A program made the position numbers and the translations under genes. This document shows, one piece after another, positions 47,381-56,244 of a DNA stretch of 64,000 bases. This DNA is from Hydrogenophaga flava NBRC 102514 (lineage in GTDB: Bacteria; Pseudomonadota; Gammaproteobacteria; Burkholderiales; Burkholderiaceae_C). Numbering within the stretch: the first letter of the stretch is position 1; each line of letters opens with the position of its first letter. The notes beneath the pieces are model-generated. The model was not told the origin of the DNA. It saw nothing but the letters and a program-made list of their open reading frames with translations, and ran no database searches. The stretch spans positions 62,001-126,000 of the forward strand of contig NZ_BCTF01000011.1 of the NCBI RefSeq assembly GCF_001571145.1, read 5' to 3'.

Positions 47381-48358
47381 TTACTGGGCCTGGATGCCCA
47401 GGTCGGCGACCAGGCGCTTCATGGCCTTCTGCTGCTCGTCGAAGAAGCTGCGCGCCGCGGCCACGCTGTCCTGCCGCGGGTAGACGCCCATCTCGCCCAA
47501 CCTGGCCGTCACCTCGGGCGAGGCGGTGATGCGGTTCACATCGGCGTTGATGCGGTCGATCACCGCCTGCGGCGTGCCGGTCGGCACGATGATCTGGAAC
47601 CAGCCGATGGCCTCGTAGCCGGGGTAGGTCTCGGCCACGGCCGGTACGTCGATGCCGGGCAGGCGCCTGGCCGAGGTCACGCCGATGGCGCGCAGCCGGC
47701 CCGACTTGACGTGCTGCAGCAGGCCGGGCACGCCGTCGATGGTGAGCGTGGCGTCGCCCGAGAGCACGGCGGTGACGGCCTCAGGCGGTGCGCGGAAGGG
47801 CACGGTGAACAGGCCCATGGCGCCGGCCTTGTTGACCATCTCGCCGGCCAGGTGGGGCAGGGAGTTGAGCTGCGGCGCAGCGAAATTGATCTTGCCGGGG
47901 TTGGCCTTGGCGTGCTTCGCCAGGTCAGCCACCGACTGGATGCCGCTGCTCGCGGGCACCGCCAGCATCAGCGGGCTGATGCCCACGGTGGCGGCCGAGC
48001 TGAGTTCGGTGTCGGGGTTGAACTGCGGGTTCTTGAACACCAGCGGCGTGATGGTGCCCATGGCCGCGGGCACGAAACCGATGGTGTAGCCGTCGGGCGC
48101 CGACTTGGCGAGTGCCGACATGCCGGGGATGCCGCCGGCACCGGGCTTGTTGTCCACCACCACGCCCTGGCCCCAGGCGGCGGCGAGCTTCTCGCCGAGG
48201 ATGCGGGCGATCACGTCGGGGGCTGCGCCGGCGCCCGCCGGCACGATCATGCGCACCGGCTTGTTGGGCCAGCCGTCTGCCAGGGTGGAGGTGCTGGCCA
48301 GGGCCAGCAGGGACAGGACCGCCGCCTGGACGAGCCGGCGCTTGGACGAGATGGGCAT
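47381..48358 (-). CDS. Bug-family tripartite tricarboxylate transporter receptor
   Basis: 325 residues; signal peptide to about TLA-DGWPNKP, Bug signature RMIVPAGAGAAPD. It is the first gene of the aryl-CoA operon, divergent from a LysR regulator. ATG 48358 starts the signal peptide; GGAGACACC is upstream. Confidence 0.92.
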   Translation of the reverse strand: MPISSKRRLVQAAVLSLLALASTSTLADGWPNKPVRMIVPAGAGAAPDVIARILGEKLAAAWGQGVVVDNKPGAGGIPGMSALAKSAPDGYTIGFVPAAMGTITPLVFKNPQFNPDTELSSAATVGISPLMLAVPASSGIQSVADLAKHAKANPGKINFAAPQLNSLPHLAGEMVNKAGAMGLFTVPFRAPPEAVTAVLSGDATLTIDGVPGLLQHVKSGRLRAIGVTSARRLPGIDVPAVAETYPGYEAIGWFQIIVPTGTPQAVIDRINADVNRITASPEVTARLGEMGVYPRQDSVAAARSFFDEQQKAMKRLVADLGIQAQ

Positions 48359-48425
48359 GAGGTGTCTCCGTTGTCTGTTCGTGTGTCCCCGACATGGGGT
48401 GGAGCGGACTCTAGGGAGAGACGGG

Positions 48426-48473
48426 GATTCCAATAAGATGGCGTGATCTTCAAAGTGATTCGATTTTGGAATC
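48426..48473. promoter_or_regulatory. Candidate operator between Bug and LysR genes
   Basis: GATTCCAA (48426-48433) is mirrored exactly by TTGGAATC (48466-48473), with a 32-base spacer. Within the spacer GTGAT occurs twice in direct orientation. The repeat ends 22 bases before the LysR ATG, a usual place for LysR autoregulation. Confidence 0.5.
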
Positions 48474-48495
48474 ACCTCATCCCTACCCCGGCCCC

Positions 48496-49389
48496 ATGAA
48501 ACTCGAACAGCTGCAACACCTGATCGCCATCGTCGAACACGGCAGCCTGCGCGCGGCCGCGCGCCGCCTGGACGTGCCTCAGCCCGCGCTGACGCGCAGC
48601 GTGCGCGCGCTGGAACGGGAGCTGGGGGTGGACCTGTTTGCGCGCCAGACCACGGGCATGGTGCTGACGGCCGAGGGGGGGCGCTTTCACCGCCGGGCCT
48701 GCGCGATCGCCAACGAGGCGCGGCGTGCGCGCGAGGAGGTGCAGCAGCCCGGGCCGGACTACGAAGGCACGGTGTCGGTGGCGCTGTCCATCATGCCGCA
48801 CCTGGGCATGCTGCCCGAGGCGCTGCCGGTGTTCCGCCGCGCCTACCCCAAGGTCAAGCTGAGCATCACCGAGAGCCTGATGCCGGCGGTGGAAGGTGCG
48901 CTGCGCGAAGGCAGCATCGACTTCTACCTCGGGGCCGCACCGCGCCTCAAGCCCGGGCCGGGCCTGGTGCTGCAACACCTGTGTGACAACACGCGCGTCG
49001 TGGTCTGCCGCAAGGGCCACCCGCTGGCGCGGGTGCGCAGCCTCAAGGCGCTGGCCGGCGCCGAGTGGACCGCGACCACCATCGACCACAACGCCGAAGA
49101 AGACCTGGCGCGGCTGTTCGGCGCACACGGTCTTGAAGCACCGCGCGTGATGCTGCGCGCGCACTCCGCACTGTCCGTGCAGGTCGCGCTGGCGCAGACC
49201 GACCTGCTGGCCATGCTGCCCAAGCAGTGGATGAGCTTTGCGATGACGCGCGACGTGCTGGACGTGATCGCCGTGCGTGAGGTGCTGCCGGCGCCAGCCA
49301 TCGTGCTGGTGCGCCGACCCGACCTGCCGCTGTCACCACCCGCGGAGTTTTTCAGCGATGTGTTGTTGCGCGGGCTGCCGCGCGGCTGA
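48496..49389 (+). CDS. LysR-family transcriptional regulator
   Basis: 297 residues with helix-turn-helix GSLRAAARRLDVPQPALTRSVRALE near residue 19 and a LysR effector domain. ATG 48496 was chosen over a TTG ten codons upstream lying inside the inverted repeat. It is divergent from, and probably regulates, the Bug-led aryl-CoA operon. Confidence 0.92.
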   Translation: MKLEQLQHLIAIVEHGSLRAAARRLDVPQPALTRSVRALERELGVDLFARQTTGMVLTAEGGRFHRRACAIANEARRAREEVQQPGPDYEGTVSVALSIMPHLGMLPEALPVFRRAYPKVKLSITESLMPAVEGALREGSIDFYLGAAPRLKPGPGLVLQHLCDNTRVVVCRKGHPLARVRSLKALAGAEWTATTIDHNAEEDLARLFGAHGLEAPRVMLRAHSALSVQVALAQTDLLAMLPKQWMSFAMTRDVLDVIAVREVLPAPAIVLVRRPDLPLSPPAEFFSDVLLRGLPRG

Positions 49390-49513
49390 GCTTCGGCTTC
49401 TGGTTGCGCGCCGGACAAGGTCCGCCAACGGCATACAGGGACGGATGTTGAATGAGCCGCAAGAGGCGGGGGTGTCCGAATGATTGTTTTGAGAACGAAG
49501 ACAGGGGGTTTGT

Positions 49514-50023
49514 TTGGAAACACGTGCAGTGCGGAAATACCTGGCAGACCAGGACCGAGCAATCAAAGACCTTCTGGGCAGGTATGTCGATGCCTTTGGC
49601 TGCCCCTGCCGTTCGCCGCGGTTTGAGTACTGGGTAGGCAAGTCACAGGGCCCTGGGTGGCAGGACAACTTTCAGGGCGACCTGATCACCGAGGCATTGA
49701 AATTGCCCACCTTTCAGAAGCGACAGCCCGAGGTCCCGTTGTACGAGCAGGAGTCGGCGGTCACGTGCACTGTGTGCGGCCGCGAGTGGCAGTACTTTGT
49801 TGAGGAGTGGCGCATGCTGGCTTTCCGGTATCTGCTGAAGCCGGTGGTCCCAAGCCCGGGGGCGCTGGCACTGACTCAGATGAATCCGTCGATGGTGGGC
49901 GGCAACGTGTATGCAACCGTTGGTCATGAGCCTGAAGAAGTGCGCCACGCAAGCCTGCCCGAATGGCTTGCTTTCATGAGCGAAGGCCTTCCAGAAAAGC
50001 CTCCGCGCAAGCTCCAGTGCTGA
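49514..50023 (+). CDS. Hypothetical protein with a CxxC motif
   Basis: 169 residues, no recognised family. Cysteines at FGCPCRSP near 28-32 and TCTVCGREWQYF near 84-95 suggest a metal-binding site. Composition is less GC-rich than the flanking catabolic genes. The start is uncertain: TTG 49514 has GGGGG 5 bases before it; GTG 49529 is an alternative. The following 126 bases hold repeats in front of the winged-helix gene. Confidence 0.55.
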   Translation: METRAVRKYLADQDRAIKDLLGRYVDAFGCPCRSPRFEYWVGKSQGPGWQDNFQGDLITEALKLPTFQKRQPEVPLYEQESAVTCTVCGREWQYFVEEWRMLAFRYLLKPVVPSPGALALTQMNPSMVGGNVYATVGHEPEEVRHASLPEWLAFMSEGLPEKPPRKLQC

Positions 50024-50080
50024 AGAGGCTGCTTGCCTGGTTGCGGCTGAGTTCCCAACGAAAGTCGATCTGAGGGCAAC

Positions 50081-50139
50081 ATTTGCGAGATTGCGCTTTT
50101 TTGAGGTTTCTCTTACATTTCATGTTCGCGATTTGCGAA
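50081..50139 (+). promoter_or_regulatory. Repeats upstream of the winged-helix/nucleotidyltransferase pair
   Basis: ATTTGCGA occurs at 50081-50088 and again at 50131-50138, exactly 50 bases apart, and TTCGC (50125-50129)/GCGAA (50135-50139) is a short inverted repeat. The stretch is AT-rich compared with its surroundings and ends 10 bases before the gene start, as expected for an autoregulated promoter. Confidence 0.45.
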
Positions 50140-50149
50140 TTTTGAATAA

Positions 50150-50833
50150 ATGCAACTCAAACCCCAAGACTTTCTAGTTGCCATCAAGCTGGTTGCTTGG
50201 GGTGAACAGCGCTGGACGTATGCACGGCTTGCGCAGGAGCTGGGGCTGAGCGCCTCTGAGGCGCATGCCGCGGTGAAGCGGGGGCTACAGGCTGGGTTGC
50301 TGTTGCAGAACCGAGTGCCTGAGGCATCGGTTGCCGGCGCATCCCGCGCCGTGGCAACGTCGCTTCAGGAACCTGAGGGTATCTATCGCGTGACGCGCAA
50401 ACGGGTTCGGCGCAGCGCGTCGCCTTCTGGAGATGGCGCTCCGCTGGACAACCCGGTGCGGGTTCATGCCCAGGCGCTGGCGGAGTTCACGTTGCACGGG
50501 GCCAAGTACGCATTTCCTGGCGTGCGTCTGCCGTTGGCGGTTGGGGTGCCCACGAGCCACAGCGCGCCGGCGTTTGCCGGGGTGTTCGCACCGGGCAGTT
50601 CGGACTTTGTTTGGCCGCACCCCAATGGCTCCGTCCGCGGCATCGGGGTGGAGCCGTTGCACCCGTCTGTGCCTTTTGCTGCCATGCAAGACGCGAAGCT
50701 GTACGAGATGCTGGCGTTGTTCGATGCCCTGCGCGTGGGCAAGGCCCGTGAACGGAACATGGCCTTCGAACGCCTGCTGGCGCTGATCGACCCGAACGCG
50801 CCCGCGCCGCAAAAGGAGATGTTCCGTGGCTGA
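50150..50833 (+). CDS. Winged-helix protein, possible antitoxin/regulator of the downstream nucleotidyltransferase
   Basis: 227 residues. An N-terminal winged-helix region (WTYARLAQELGLSASEAHAAVKRGLQAGLL, residues about 23-52) is followed by a domain with no recognised family (HGAKYAFPGVRLPLAVGVPT near 118-137). It overlaps the nucleotidyltransferase gene by 8 bases. The order resembles AbiEi-AbiEii type IV toxin-antitoxin units, where the first gene is a winged-helix antitoxin that autorepresses. The equivalence is inference. Confidence 0.6.
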   Translation: MQLKPQDFLVAIKLVAWGEQRWTYARLAQELGLSASEAHAAVKRGLQAGLLLQNRVPEASVAGASRAVATSLQEPEGIYRVTRKRVRRSASPSGDGAPLDNPVRVHAQALAEFTLHGAKYAFPGVRLPLAVGVPTSHSAPAFAGVFAPGSSDFVWPHPNGSVRGIGVEPLHPSVPFAAMQDAKLYEMLALFDALRVGKARERNMAFERLLALIDPNAPAPQKEMFRG

Positions 50834-51518
50834 CCCCAACCTGGCGTTGTTGGCGGGCATGGTGCGCGCCATGGGGCCGTTGTGTGAACAGGTGGTGTTC
50901 GTGGGAGGGTGTGCCACGGGTTTGCTGATCGACAACGCGAGCTTGATGGATGTGAGGCCCACGGAAGATGTGGACGCCATCGTGGAGGTGGCTTCCTTGG
51001 CCGGCTATCACCGGCTGGCCGATCAATTGGCAAAACGGGGCTTCAAGCAGACCATGGCCGACAACACCCCGCCGTTTCGCTGGTTCTGGAACCGTCTTCA
51101 ACTGGATCTCGTGCCGCTGGACGAGAAGGTGCTGGGGTTTGCCAACCCTTGGTACCGGGCGGGCTTCGCCGCAGCGCTGAATGCCGAGCTGGCCGAAGGG
51201 CTGGTCCTGAGGCACCTGTCGGCGCCGTATTTCCTGGCCACCAAGTTCGAGGCCTTCAGGGACAGGGGCCAGAACGACGTGTTCATGAGCCACGATCTCG
51301 AAGACATCCTGACGGTGGTGGAGGGGCGATCCACCCTCGTGGCCGAAGTCGGTGCCGCGTCTGATGACGTGCGGCGGTACATCGCCCGCTCGGTGGCCGG
51401 TTTGCTGGCGCTGCCGGCATTTGCCAATGCCTTGCCCGGCCTGCTGAGCGACCCTGGGCAAGAAATCAATGTCCTGGCTCGTCTGGAACGGATCTCTCTG
51501 TTCACCCGACCCTCCTGA
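50826..51518 (+). CDS. Nucleotidyltransferase-fold protein (AbiEii-like candidate toxin)
   Basis: 230 residues starting with GTG 50826. The nucleotidyltransferase signature is seen as VGGCAT at 26-31 and RPTEDVD at 44-50, where Asp48 and Asp50 would bind metal, followed by the substrate-strand LDLVPLD near 98. AbiEii toxins and related MenT proteins share the GG...TxDxD arrangement but are usually longer (about 300 residues). AAAAGGAGA precedes the start, inside the upstream gene. Confidence 0.65.
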   Translation: MADPNLALLAGMVRAMGPLCEQVVFVGGCATGLLIDNASLMDVRPTEDVDAIVEVASLAGYHRLADQLAKRGFKQTMADNTPPFRWFWNRLQLDLVPLDEKVLGFANPWYRAGFAAALNAELAEGLVLRHLSAPYFLATKFEAFRDRGQNDVFMSHDLEDILTVVEGRSTLVAEVGAASDDVRRYIARSVAGLLALPAFANALPGLLSDPGQEINVLARLERISLFTRPS

Positions 51519-51557
51519 ACACCACCCTCTCGTCCAGGCACTCTGGAGTCAGCCCCC

Positions 51558-52904
51558 TCAGCGCGCCTTCAGAAACTCCCCCACCTCCAGCAGGATCAGT
51601 TCGTTGTCGTCGGCCTTGTTCGGGTCGCGGCTGCTGGAGAACGGCAGGTTGTTGTCGTTGCCGACCACGATGTGTGTGGCGTCGAAGCGGTCCACGTTCT
51701 CGATGGTGAAGAAGGGGAAGCTCAGTTTGCCATCTACCAGCGGTTTGCGGGCCAGCTGGTTCGGATCGGCGATGTTGAGCAGGTCGATGTGGCCGATCTT
51801 GCGCAGCGCGCCGTTGGCGTTTGCATCGCTCAGCTCCACCTTCACCACGCGCTTGAACTTCGGCAGGTCGTGGAAGCAGTCGCTGCGCTTTTCGGCTTCG
51901 GGGCAGGCCTTGTCGGGTGTGCCTTCGCCGTTGTCGCGTTCGATGATCAGGCCTTCGGTGGCGCTGATCATGTTGAAGTCGCCGATGGCGTGGTGGTTGG
52001 CCTCCAGCACGTACTTCCAGTGCCGGCCGGTCCACTGTTCGGCCTTCACGTCGAACTCCAGCACGCGCAGGAACTGCTTGCCGTCCAGCGTCTCGGGCGC
52101 CTTGGCGGTTTCGTCCCACAGCGCGCCTTCGAGCAGGGCGTAGAGCTTGCTGCCATCGGGTGAGGACGCCAGGCCTTCGTAGCCCTTGGAGCGTCGCGAC
52201 TGGAACTTCAGCTCGCCGTTGGGCGCGCCCGGGGTGGTGACCGAAGGGTGGTCGGGCGAGACGATGGTTTTGCCGTCCACCTTCGTGTCGATGACGGCCC
52301 GTACCCGGCCCTTCATGTCGGCCTTGATGAGGTACGGGCCAAACTCGTCGCCGATCCAGAAGTGCCCGCCAGCGATCTGGAAGCCTTCGGTGTCGAAATC
52401 GGAGCCGGTGAGGTAGCGCTGCTTCGTGCCTTCGTGGACGATGCGGAACGGCACCTTCTTGTCTGGGTCGTGCAGGAACACGGTCTGCAGGCGCTTGAAC
52501 TGGCCGCTCTTGAAGTCCACTGCGTAGCGGTTGAGGAACAGCGCGAAGTCGGGCGAGTTGGCCTTGGAGCCGGCGCCGTTGTCGGTCAGCAGCCAGAAGC
52601 TGCCGTCGGCCAAACGCTTGATGCCCGAGTGGCCCTGGATCGGCTGGCCCTTGAAGGGCAGCGACACGCCGGTGGGGCGACCGGCGGACCTGCCTTCGAC
52701 GGAGCCGATCGCTTCGACGCGCTGGCCGGTGGTGAACTTGCCGCTGACCTGCAGGTCGGCCGGCGCGTCTTTCGGCGCGGCGATGAAGGTCTTGGCCGGC
52801 AGCACCGCGTGGCCCGCGAGGGTGGCGGGGTAGGCGGTCTGGGCGTGGAGGTGGCCGGCGGCCAGGGTGAGCAGGGCGGGAAGGAGCCGGAGAGCGTGGT
52901 GCAT
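51558..52904 (-). CDS. Secreted esterase-like phytase family protein
   Basis: 448 residues with a signal peptide (MHHALRLLPALLTLAAGHLHA). The motifs GHSGIKRLADGSFWLLTDNG, GTEG-type GSDFDTEGFQIAGG and SKGYEGLASSPDGSKLYALLEG match the esterase-like-activity-of-phytase domain, a beta-propeller found in periplasmic hydrolases. Substrate unknown. It lies 112 bases after the HIU-hydrolase-like gene on the same strand and may or may not share its transcript. Confidence 0.85.
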   Translation of the reverse strand: MHHALRLLPALLTLAAGHLHAQTAYPATLAGHAVLPAKTFIAAPKDAPADLQVSGKFTTGQRVEAIGSVEGRSAGRPTGVSLPFKGQPIQGHSGIKRLADGSFWLLTDNGAGSKANSPDFALFLNRYAVDFKSGQFKRLQTVFLHDPDKKVPFRIVHEGTKQRYLTGSDFDTEGFQIAGGHFWIGDEFGPYLIKADMKGRVRAVIDTKVDGKTIVSPDHPSVTTPGAPNGELKFQSRRSKGYEGLASSPDGSKLYALLEGALWDETAKAPETLDGKQFLRVLEFDVKAEQWTGRHWKYVLEANHHAIGDFNMISATEGLIIERDNGEGTPDKACPEAEKRSDCFHDLPKFKRVVKVELSDANANGALRKIGHIDLLNIADPNQLARKPLVDGKLSFPFFTIENVDRFDATHIVVGNDNNLPFSSSRDPNKADDNELILLEVGEFLKAR

Positions 52905-53016
52905 GGTGTCGTCGGGGTGAGGGTTCGGATCGGCGGTGAAACCGCACAGCCGCGCAGCTTCGCCGCGCGCCGTGAAACCCGGACGACAGGTGTGTGACGG
53001 AGCTGTGAAGGCCCGC

Positions 53017-53385
53017 TCAGGCGCCGCCGCGGAACAGCGAGAAACCCCAGGCCGTGAACTTGAACGGCAGGTGGTAGTGCTGCGCCACGTCGGCGATGTG
53101 GAAGCGGTAGGGCACCACTTCCAGAAAGCCGGGGCCGGCACCGCCCTGACCCTGGGCGCGGTAGAAGTCGCCCACGGCGAAGCACACCTCGTAGCCCCCG
53201 GCCGTGATGGCCTCGCTCATCAGGGCCGGGTGCTGCAGCAGGCCGTTGGTGCCGATGCTGCCCTCGGCGATCAGGGGGCCGGCCGGCAGGCCGTCGGCGC
53301 CCAGGCGCTGCACGGTGACGCGCAGGCCGGCGCCGACGCGGCCGCTGGCGACGTCGACGCAATGGATGGAGAGTCCGCCACTCAT
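53017..53385 (-). CDS. 5-hydroxyisourate hydrolase-like (transthyretin-related) protein with altered active site
   Basis: 122 residues, full length for the family. SIHCVDVASGRVGAGL matches the first signature (His8 kept) and AQHYHLPFKF keeps the second histidine. The catalytic Arg of the TDxDGR motif is replaced (GTNGLL, Leu49), and the C-terminal YRGS tetrapeptide reads FRGG. Genuine enzymes hydrolyse 5-hydroxyisourate to OHCU in urate breakdown. With two key residues changed it may bind a related ureide or have another activity. It sits 16 bases after the Bug gene. Confidence 0.82.
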   Translation of the reverse strand: MSGGLSIHCVDVASGRVGAGLRVTVQRLGADGLPAGPLIAEGSIGTNGLLQHPALMSEAITAGGYEVCFAVGDFYRAQGQGGAGPGFLEVVPYRFHIADVAQHYHLPFKFTAWGFSLFRGGA

Positions 53386-53401
53386 GAGGGTGCGCTCCGC
53401 G

Positions 53402-54373
53402 TCAGTTCAGCCGGGCGCCCGAGGCCTTGACCTCCGGTGCCCATTCGGTGACCTGATCGGTCACGAACTTCGAGAACTCGGCCTGGCTCATCTTCTCGGA
53501 CGACACGCCAAGGTCCGCGAGGCGCTTGGCCACATCGGGCCGCGCGACCACCTCCGCCACAGCGGCATTCACCTTGTCGATCACGTCCTTCGGCACGCCG
53601 GCTGGCGCCGAGATACCGAGGAAGTTCTCGGCCAGCAGCTTGGGGTATCCAGCTTCGACCACCGAGGGCACTGCGGGCGACATCGGTGCGCGGGCGCGTG
53701 AGGTGACCGCGATGCCCACCAGCTTGCCGTCCTTCATGTACGGCACGTTCTGCGTCAGTGTGTCCACCGCGAACTGCAGCTGGCCGCCCAGCAGGTCGGT
53801 GTGCATCGGCGACGAGCCTTTGTACGGCACGTGCTCCATCTTGAGCTTGTATTCCTTCTTGAACATCTCGCCCACGATGTGGCCGATGGAGCCGACGCCG
53901 CCCGAGCCGTAGTTGACCGGCTTGTCCTGCGAGTTGATCCACTTGATCAGCTCGGGCAGCGTCTTGGCCGGCACCGAGGGGTGCACCACGAACACGTTGG
54001 GCACCGAGCCGATGTAGGCGATGTGGGTGAAGCTCTTGACCGGGTCGTAGGGCGCCTTGTCCATCATGAACGGCGAAATGCTCATGGGCGCGGTGTTCGA
54101 CAGCAGCAGCGTATAACCGTCGGGCGCGGCGCGGGCCACCTCGTTGGCACCGATGGTGCTGCCGGCGCCGGGCTTGTTGTCCACGATCACCGTCTGCCCC
54201 AGCTTCTCCTGCAGTCCGGGCTGCAGCAGGCGCGCCACGATGTCCGACGAGCCGCCGGGCGCGAAGGTGACCACGATGCGGATCGGCTTGGTCGGCCAGG
54301 CCTGGGCGAAGGTGGTCAGCGGGGCGAGCGACAGCAGGGCGCCGGCAGCAATCAGGGCTCGTGTGGGTTTCAT
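53402..54373 (-). CDS. Bug-family tripartite tricarboxylate transporter receptor
   Basis: 323 residues, signal peptide to about TFA-QAWPTKP, Bug signature RIVVTFAPGGSSD. It follows dctM by 41 bases, so one operon carries both a complete TRAP system and a Bug receptor. The ligand may be a ureide or hydantoin-type compound. Confidence 0.92.
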   Translation of the reverse strand: MKPTRALIAAGALLSLAPLTTFAQAWPTKPIRIVVTFAPGGSSDIVARLLQPGLQEKLGQTVIVDNKPGAGSTIGANEVARAAPDGYTLLLSNTAPMSISPFMMDKAPYDPVKSFTHIAYIGSVPNVFVVHPSVPAKTLPELIKWINSQDKPVNYGSGGVGSIGHIVGEMFKKEYKLKMEHVPYKGSSPMHTDLLGGQLQFAVDTLTQNVPYMKDGKLVGIAVTSRARAPMSPAVPSVVEAGYPKLLAENFLGISAPAGVPKDVIDKVNAAVAEVVARPDVAKRLADLGVSSEKMSQAEFSKFVTDQVTEWAPEVKASGARLN

Positions 54374-54414
54374 GGCAGATGTCCTTGAAGTTTGGTTGAG
54401 AGGCGGAGATCCAT

Positions 54415-55695
54415 TCAGTAGCCGAGCGCCCGGGGCAACGTGGTCACGATCGACGGGAAAAACATGCACAGCACCAGCACGGCGTACATCAGCGTGATGA
54501 AAGGCCATGCGCTGCGCACCAGATCGCGCATCGGGACGCGCGTGACGCCGCAGACCACGAACAACACCACACCGACCGGTGGTGTGAGCATGCCGATCAC
54601 CAGGTTGAGAACGAACAGGAAGCCGAAGTGCAGCGGGTCGATGCCGTACTGCAGCGCGATGGGGTGCAGCAGCGGCACCAGCATGATGTACGCGGCGTTG
54701 GACTCCAGGAACATGCCCACCACAAACAGCAGCACCGACACCAGTGCGAGGAACACCAGCGGGTCAGAGGTGAGGGCGCGCAGCGCCTGCGAGAGCGTTT
54801 GCGGCAGCAGGTCCACCGTCATCAGGTAGGTGACCACCGAGGCGAAGGCGATCAGCGCACCGACCACCGCCGAGGTGATGGCAGCGCGCACCACCAGGCC
54901 CGGCAGGTCGCGCACCGAGAGCTGGCGCGTGATGAAGAAGCCGATGACCAGCGCATAGACCACCGCAATCGCTGCGCCTTCAGTGGCGGTGAAGGCCCCG
55001 CCCACGATGCCACCGATCACCAGCACCGGCATCGCCAGCACGATGGCCGAGCGGCGCAGCTCGCCGAGCACGTGCCGGAGGCTGAACGGCTCGCCGGTGA
55101 CGGTCCAGCCTCGCCGCGTGGCGATCCACGAACACAGCGCCATGAACCCCACCGTGATGATCAGGCCGGGCACCACGCCTGCCATGAACATGCCGCCGAC
55201 CGACACCGACGATCCCGCCATGAAGGCGTAGACGATCATGGCGCCGCTGGGCGGGATGATGGGTCCCAGATTGGCGGCCGCAGCCACCAGCGCCGCGGCG
55301 AACGGCTTGTCGTAGATCTTGGACAGCGATGGCACGAGGATGGACGAGAGCGCGCTCGCGTCCGACACCGCCGCGCCCGAGACCGTCGCCAGCCCTGCGC
55401 CCGAGAGCATGGTCACCTGGGCCATGCCGCCGCGCACCCGGCCCACCAGCGCGTTGGCCAGCGAGATCAGGCGCTCGACGATGCCCGCCTTGATCATCAG
55501 CTCGCCCGCGAGCATGAAGAAGGGAATCGACATCAGCGGAAACGAGTTGACCGCGTGCATCATGCGCTGCGGCACCATGGAGAAGTCCACCCCGGTGGCC
55601 CACAGGGCGCCGAGCGCGGCGACCCCCATGGCAAACGCGATCGGCAGGCCGAAGCAGGCCAGCAGCATGAAACCGATGATGACCGCGGCGCTCAT
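54415..55695 (-). CDS. dctM: TRAP transporter large permease (DctM)
   Basis: 426 residues, about twelve helices, with GAGLATVSGAAVSDASALSS, NLGPIIPPSGAMIVYAF and LTPPVGVVLFVVCGV hallmarks. It overlaps dctQ by 4 bases (ATGA) and forms the membrane part of the ureide/hydantoin-operon TRAP system. Confidence 0.93.
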   Translation of the reverse strand: MSAAVIIGFMLLACFGLPIAFAMGVAALGALWATGVDFSMVPQRMMHAVNSFPLMSIPFFMLAGELMIKAGIVERLISLANALVGRVRGGMAQVTMLSGAGLATVSGAAVSDASALSSILVPSLSKIYDKPFAAALVAAAANLGPIIPPSGAMIVYAFMAGSSVSVGGMFMAGVVPGLIITVGFMALCSWIATRRGWTVTGEPFSLRHVLGELRRSAIVLAMPVLVIGGIVGGAFTATEGAAIAVVYALVIGFFITRQLSVRDLPGLVVRAAITSAVVGALIAFASVVTYLMTVDLLPQTLSQALRALTSDPLVFLALVSVLLFVVGMFLESNAAYIMLVPLLHPIALQYGIDPLHFGFLFVLNLVIGMLTPPVGVVLFVVCGVTRVPMRDLVRSAWPFITLMYAVLVLCMFFPSIVTTLPRALGY

Positions 55696-56234
55696 TCCGC
55701 ACCTCCAGCAACTGCGTGGGGTGGCCCCTGGATGGCAATGCGCACCAGGTGCAGGCCCGAGAGCAGGGCGCCGACGCCCACCGGCGCGATGAACCATCCC
55801 ACGCTCCAGTCCAGTGTGGCCATGAGCTCATCCCACTGCTCGGAAGCCACGCCCCACGAGGCCCAGGCAATCGCTAGCATCATGGCCGCGCTGAGTGCCG
55901 CGGCCATCCGGCGCAGCCCGCCCTGCACGGGCAGTGGCAGTTTGTTGACCACGATGTCGATGCCGATGTGCGCGCCCTGGCGAACGCCCAGCGGGATCGC
56001 CAGGAAGATGCTCCAGACGAAGGCCAGGCGCGAGATTTCGTCGGCCCAGTCGATCGACAGGTTGAACCCGTAGCGCAGCAGCACCTGCGCTGACACCACG
56101 CCGACCATGGTGCCGACCGCCACCAGCAGCAGCATCATGACGAGGTGGTCCAGCGCGTTGAGCACGCGACCGGACCATCGCGCGGTGTCGTAGACGACAG
56201 GCAGCACCGGGTGGCGCAGGACGGCATCGGACAT
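55692..56234 (-). CDS. dctQ: TRAP transporter small permease (DctQ)
   Basis: 180 residues, four predicted transmembrane helices, with the DctQ signature VLLRYGFNLSIDWADEISRLAFVW and GVRQGAHIGIDI. It lies between DctP (10 bases) and DctM (4-base overlap). Confidence 0.92.
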   Translation of the reverse strand: MSDAVLRHPVLPVVYDTARWSGRVLNALDHLVMMLLLVAVGTMVGVVSAQVLLRYGFNLSIDWADEISRLAFVWSIFLAIPLGVRQGAHIGIDIVVNKLPLPVQGGLRRMAAALSAAMMLAIAWASWGVASEQWDELMATLDWSVGWFIAPVGVGALLSGLHLVRIAIQGPPHAVAGGAE

Positions 56235-56244
56235 GGCGCGGACC

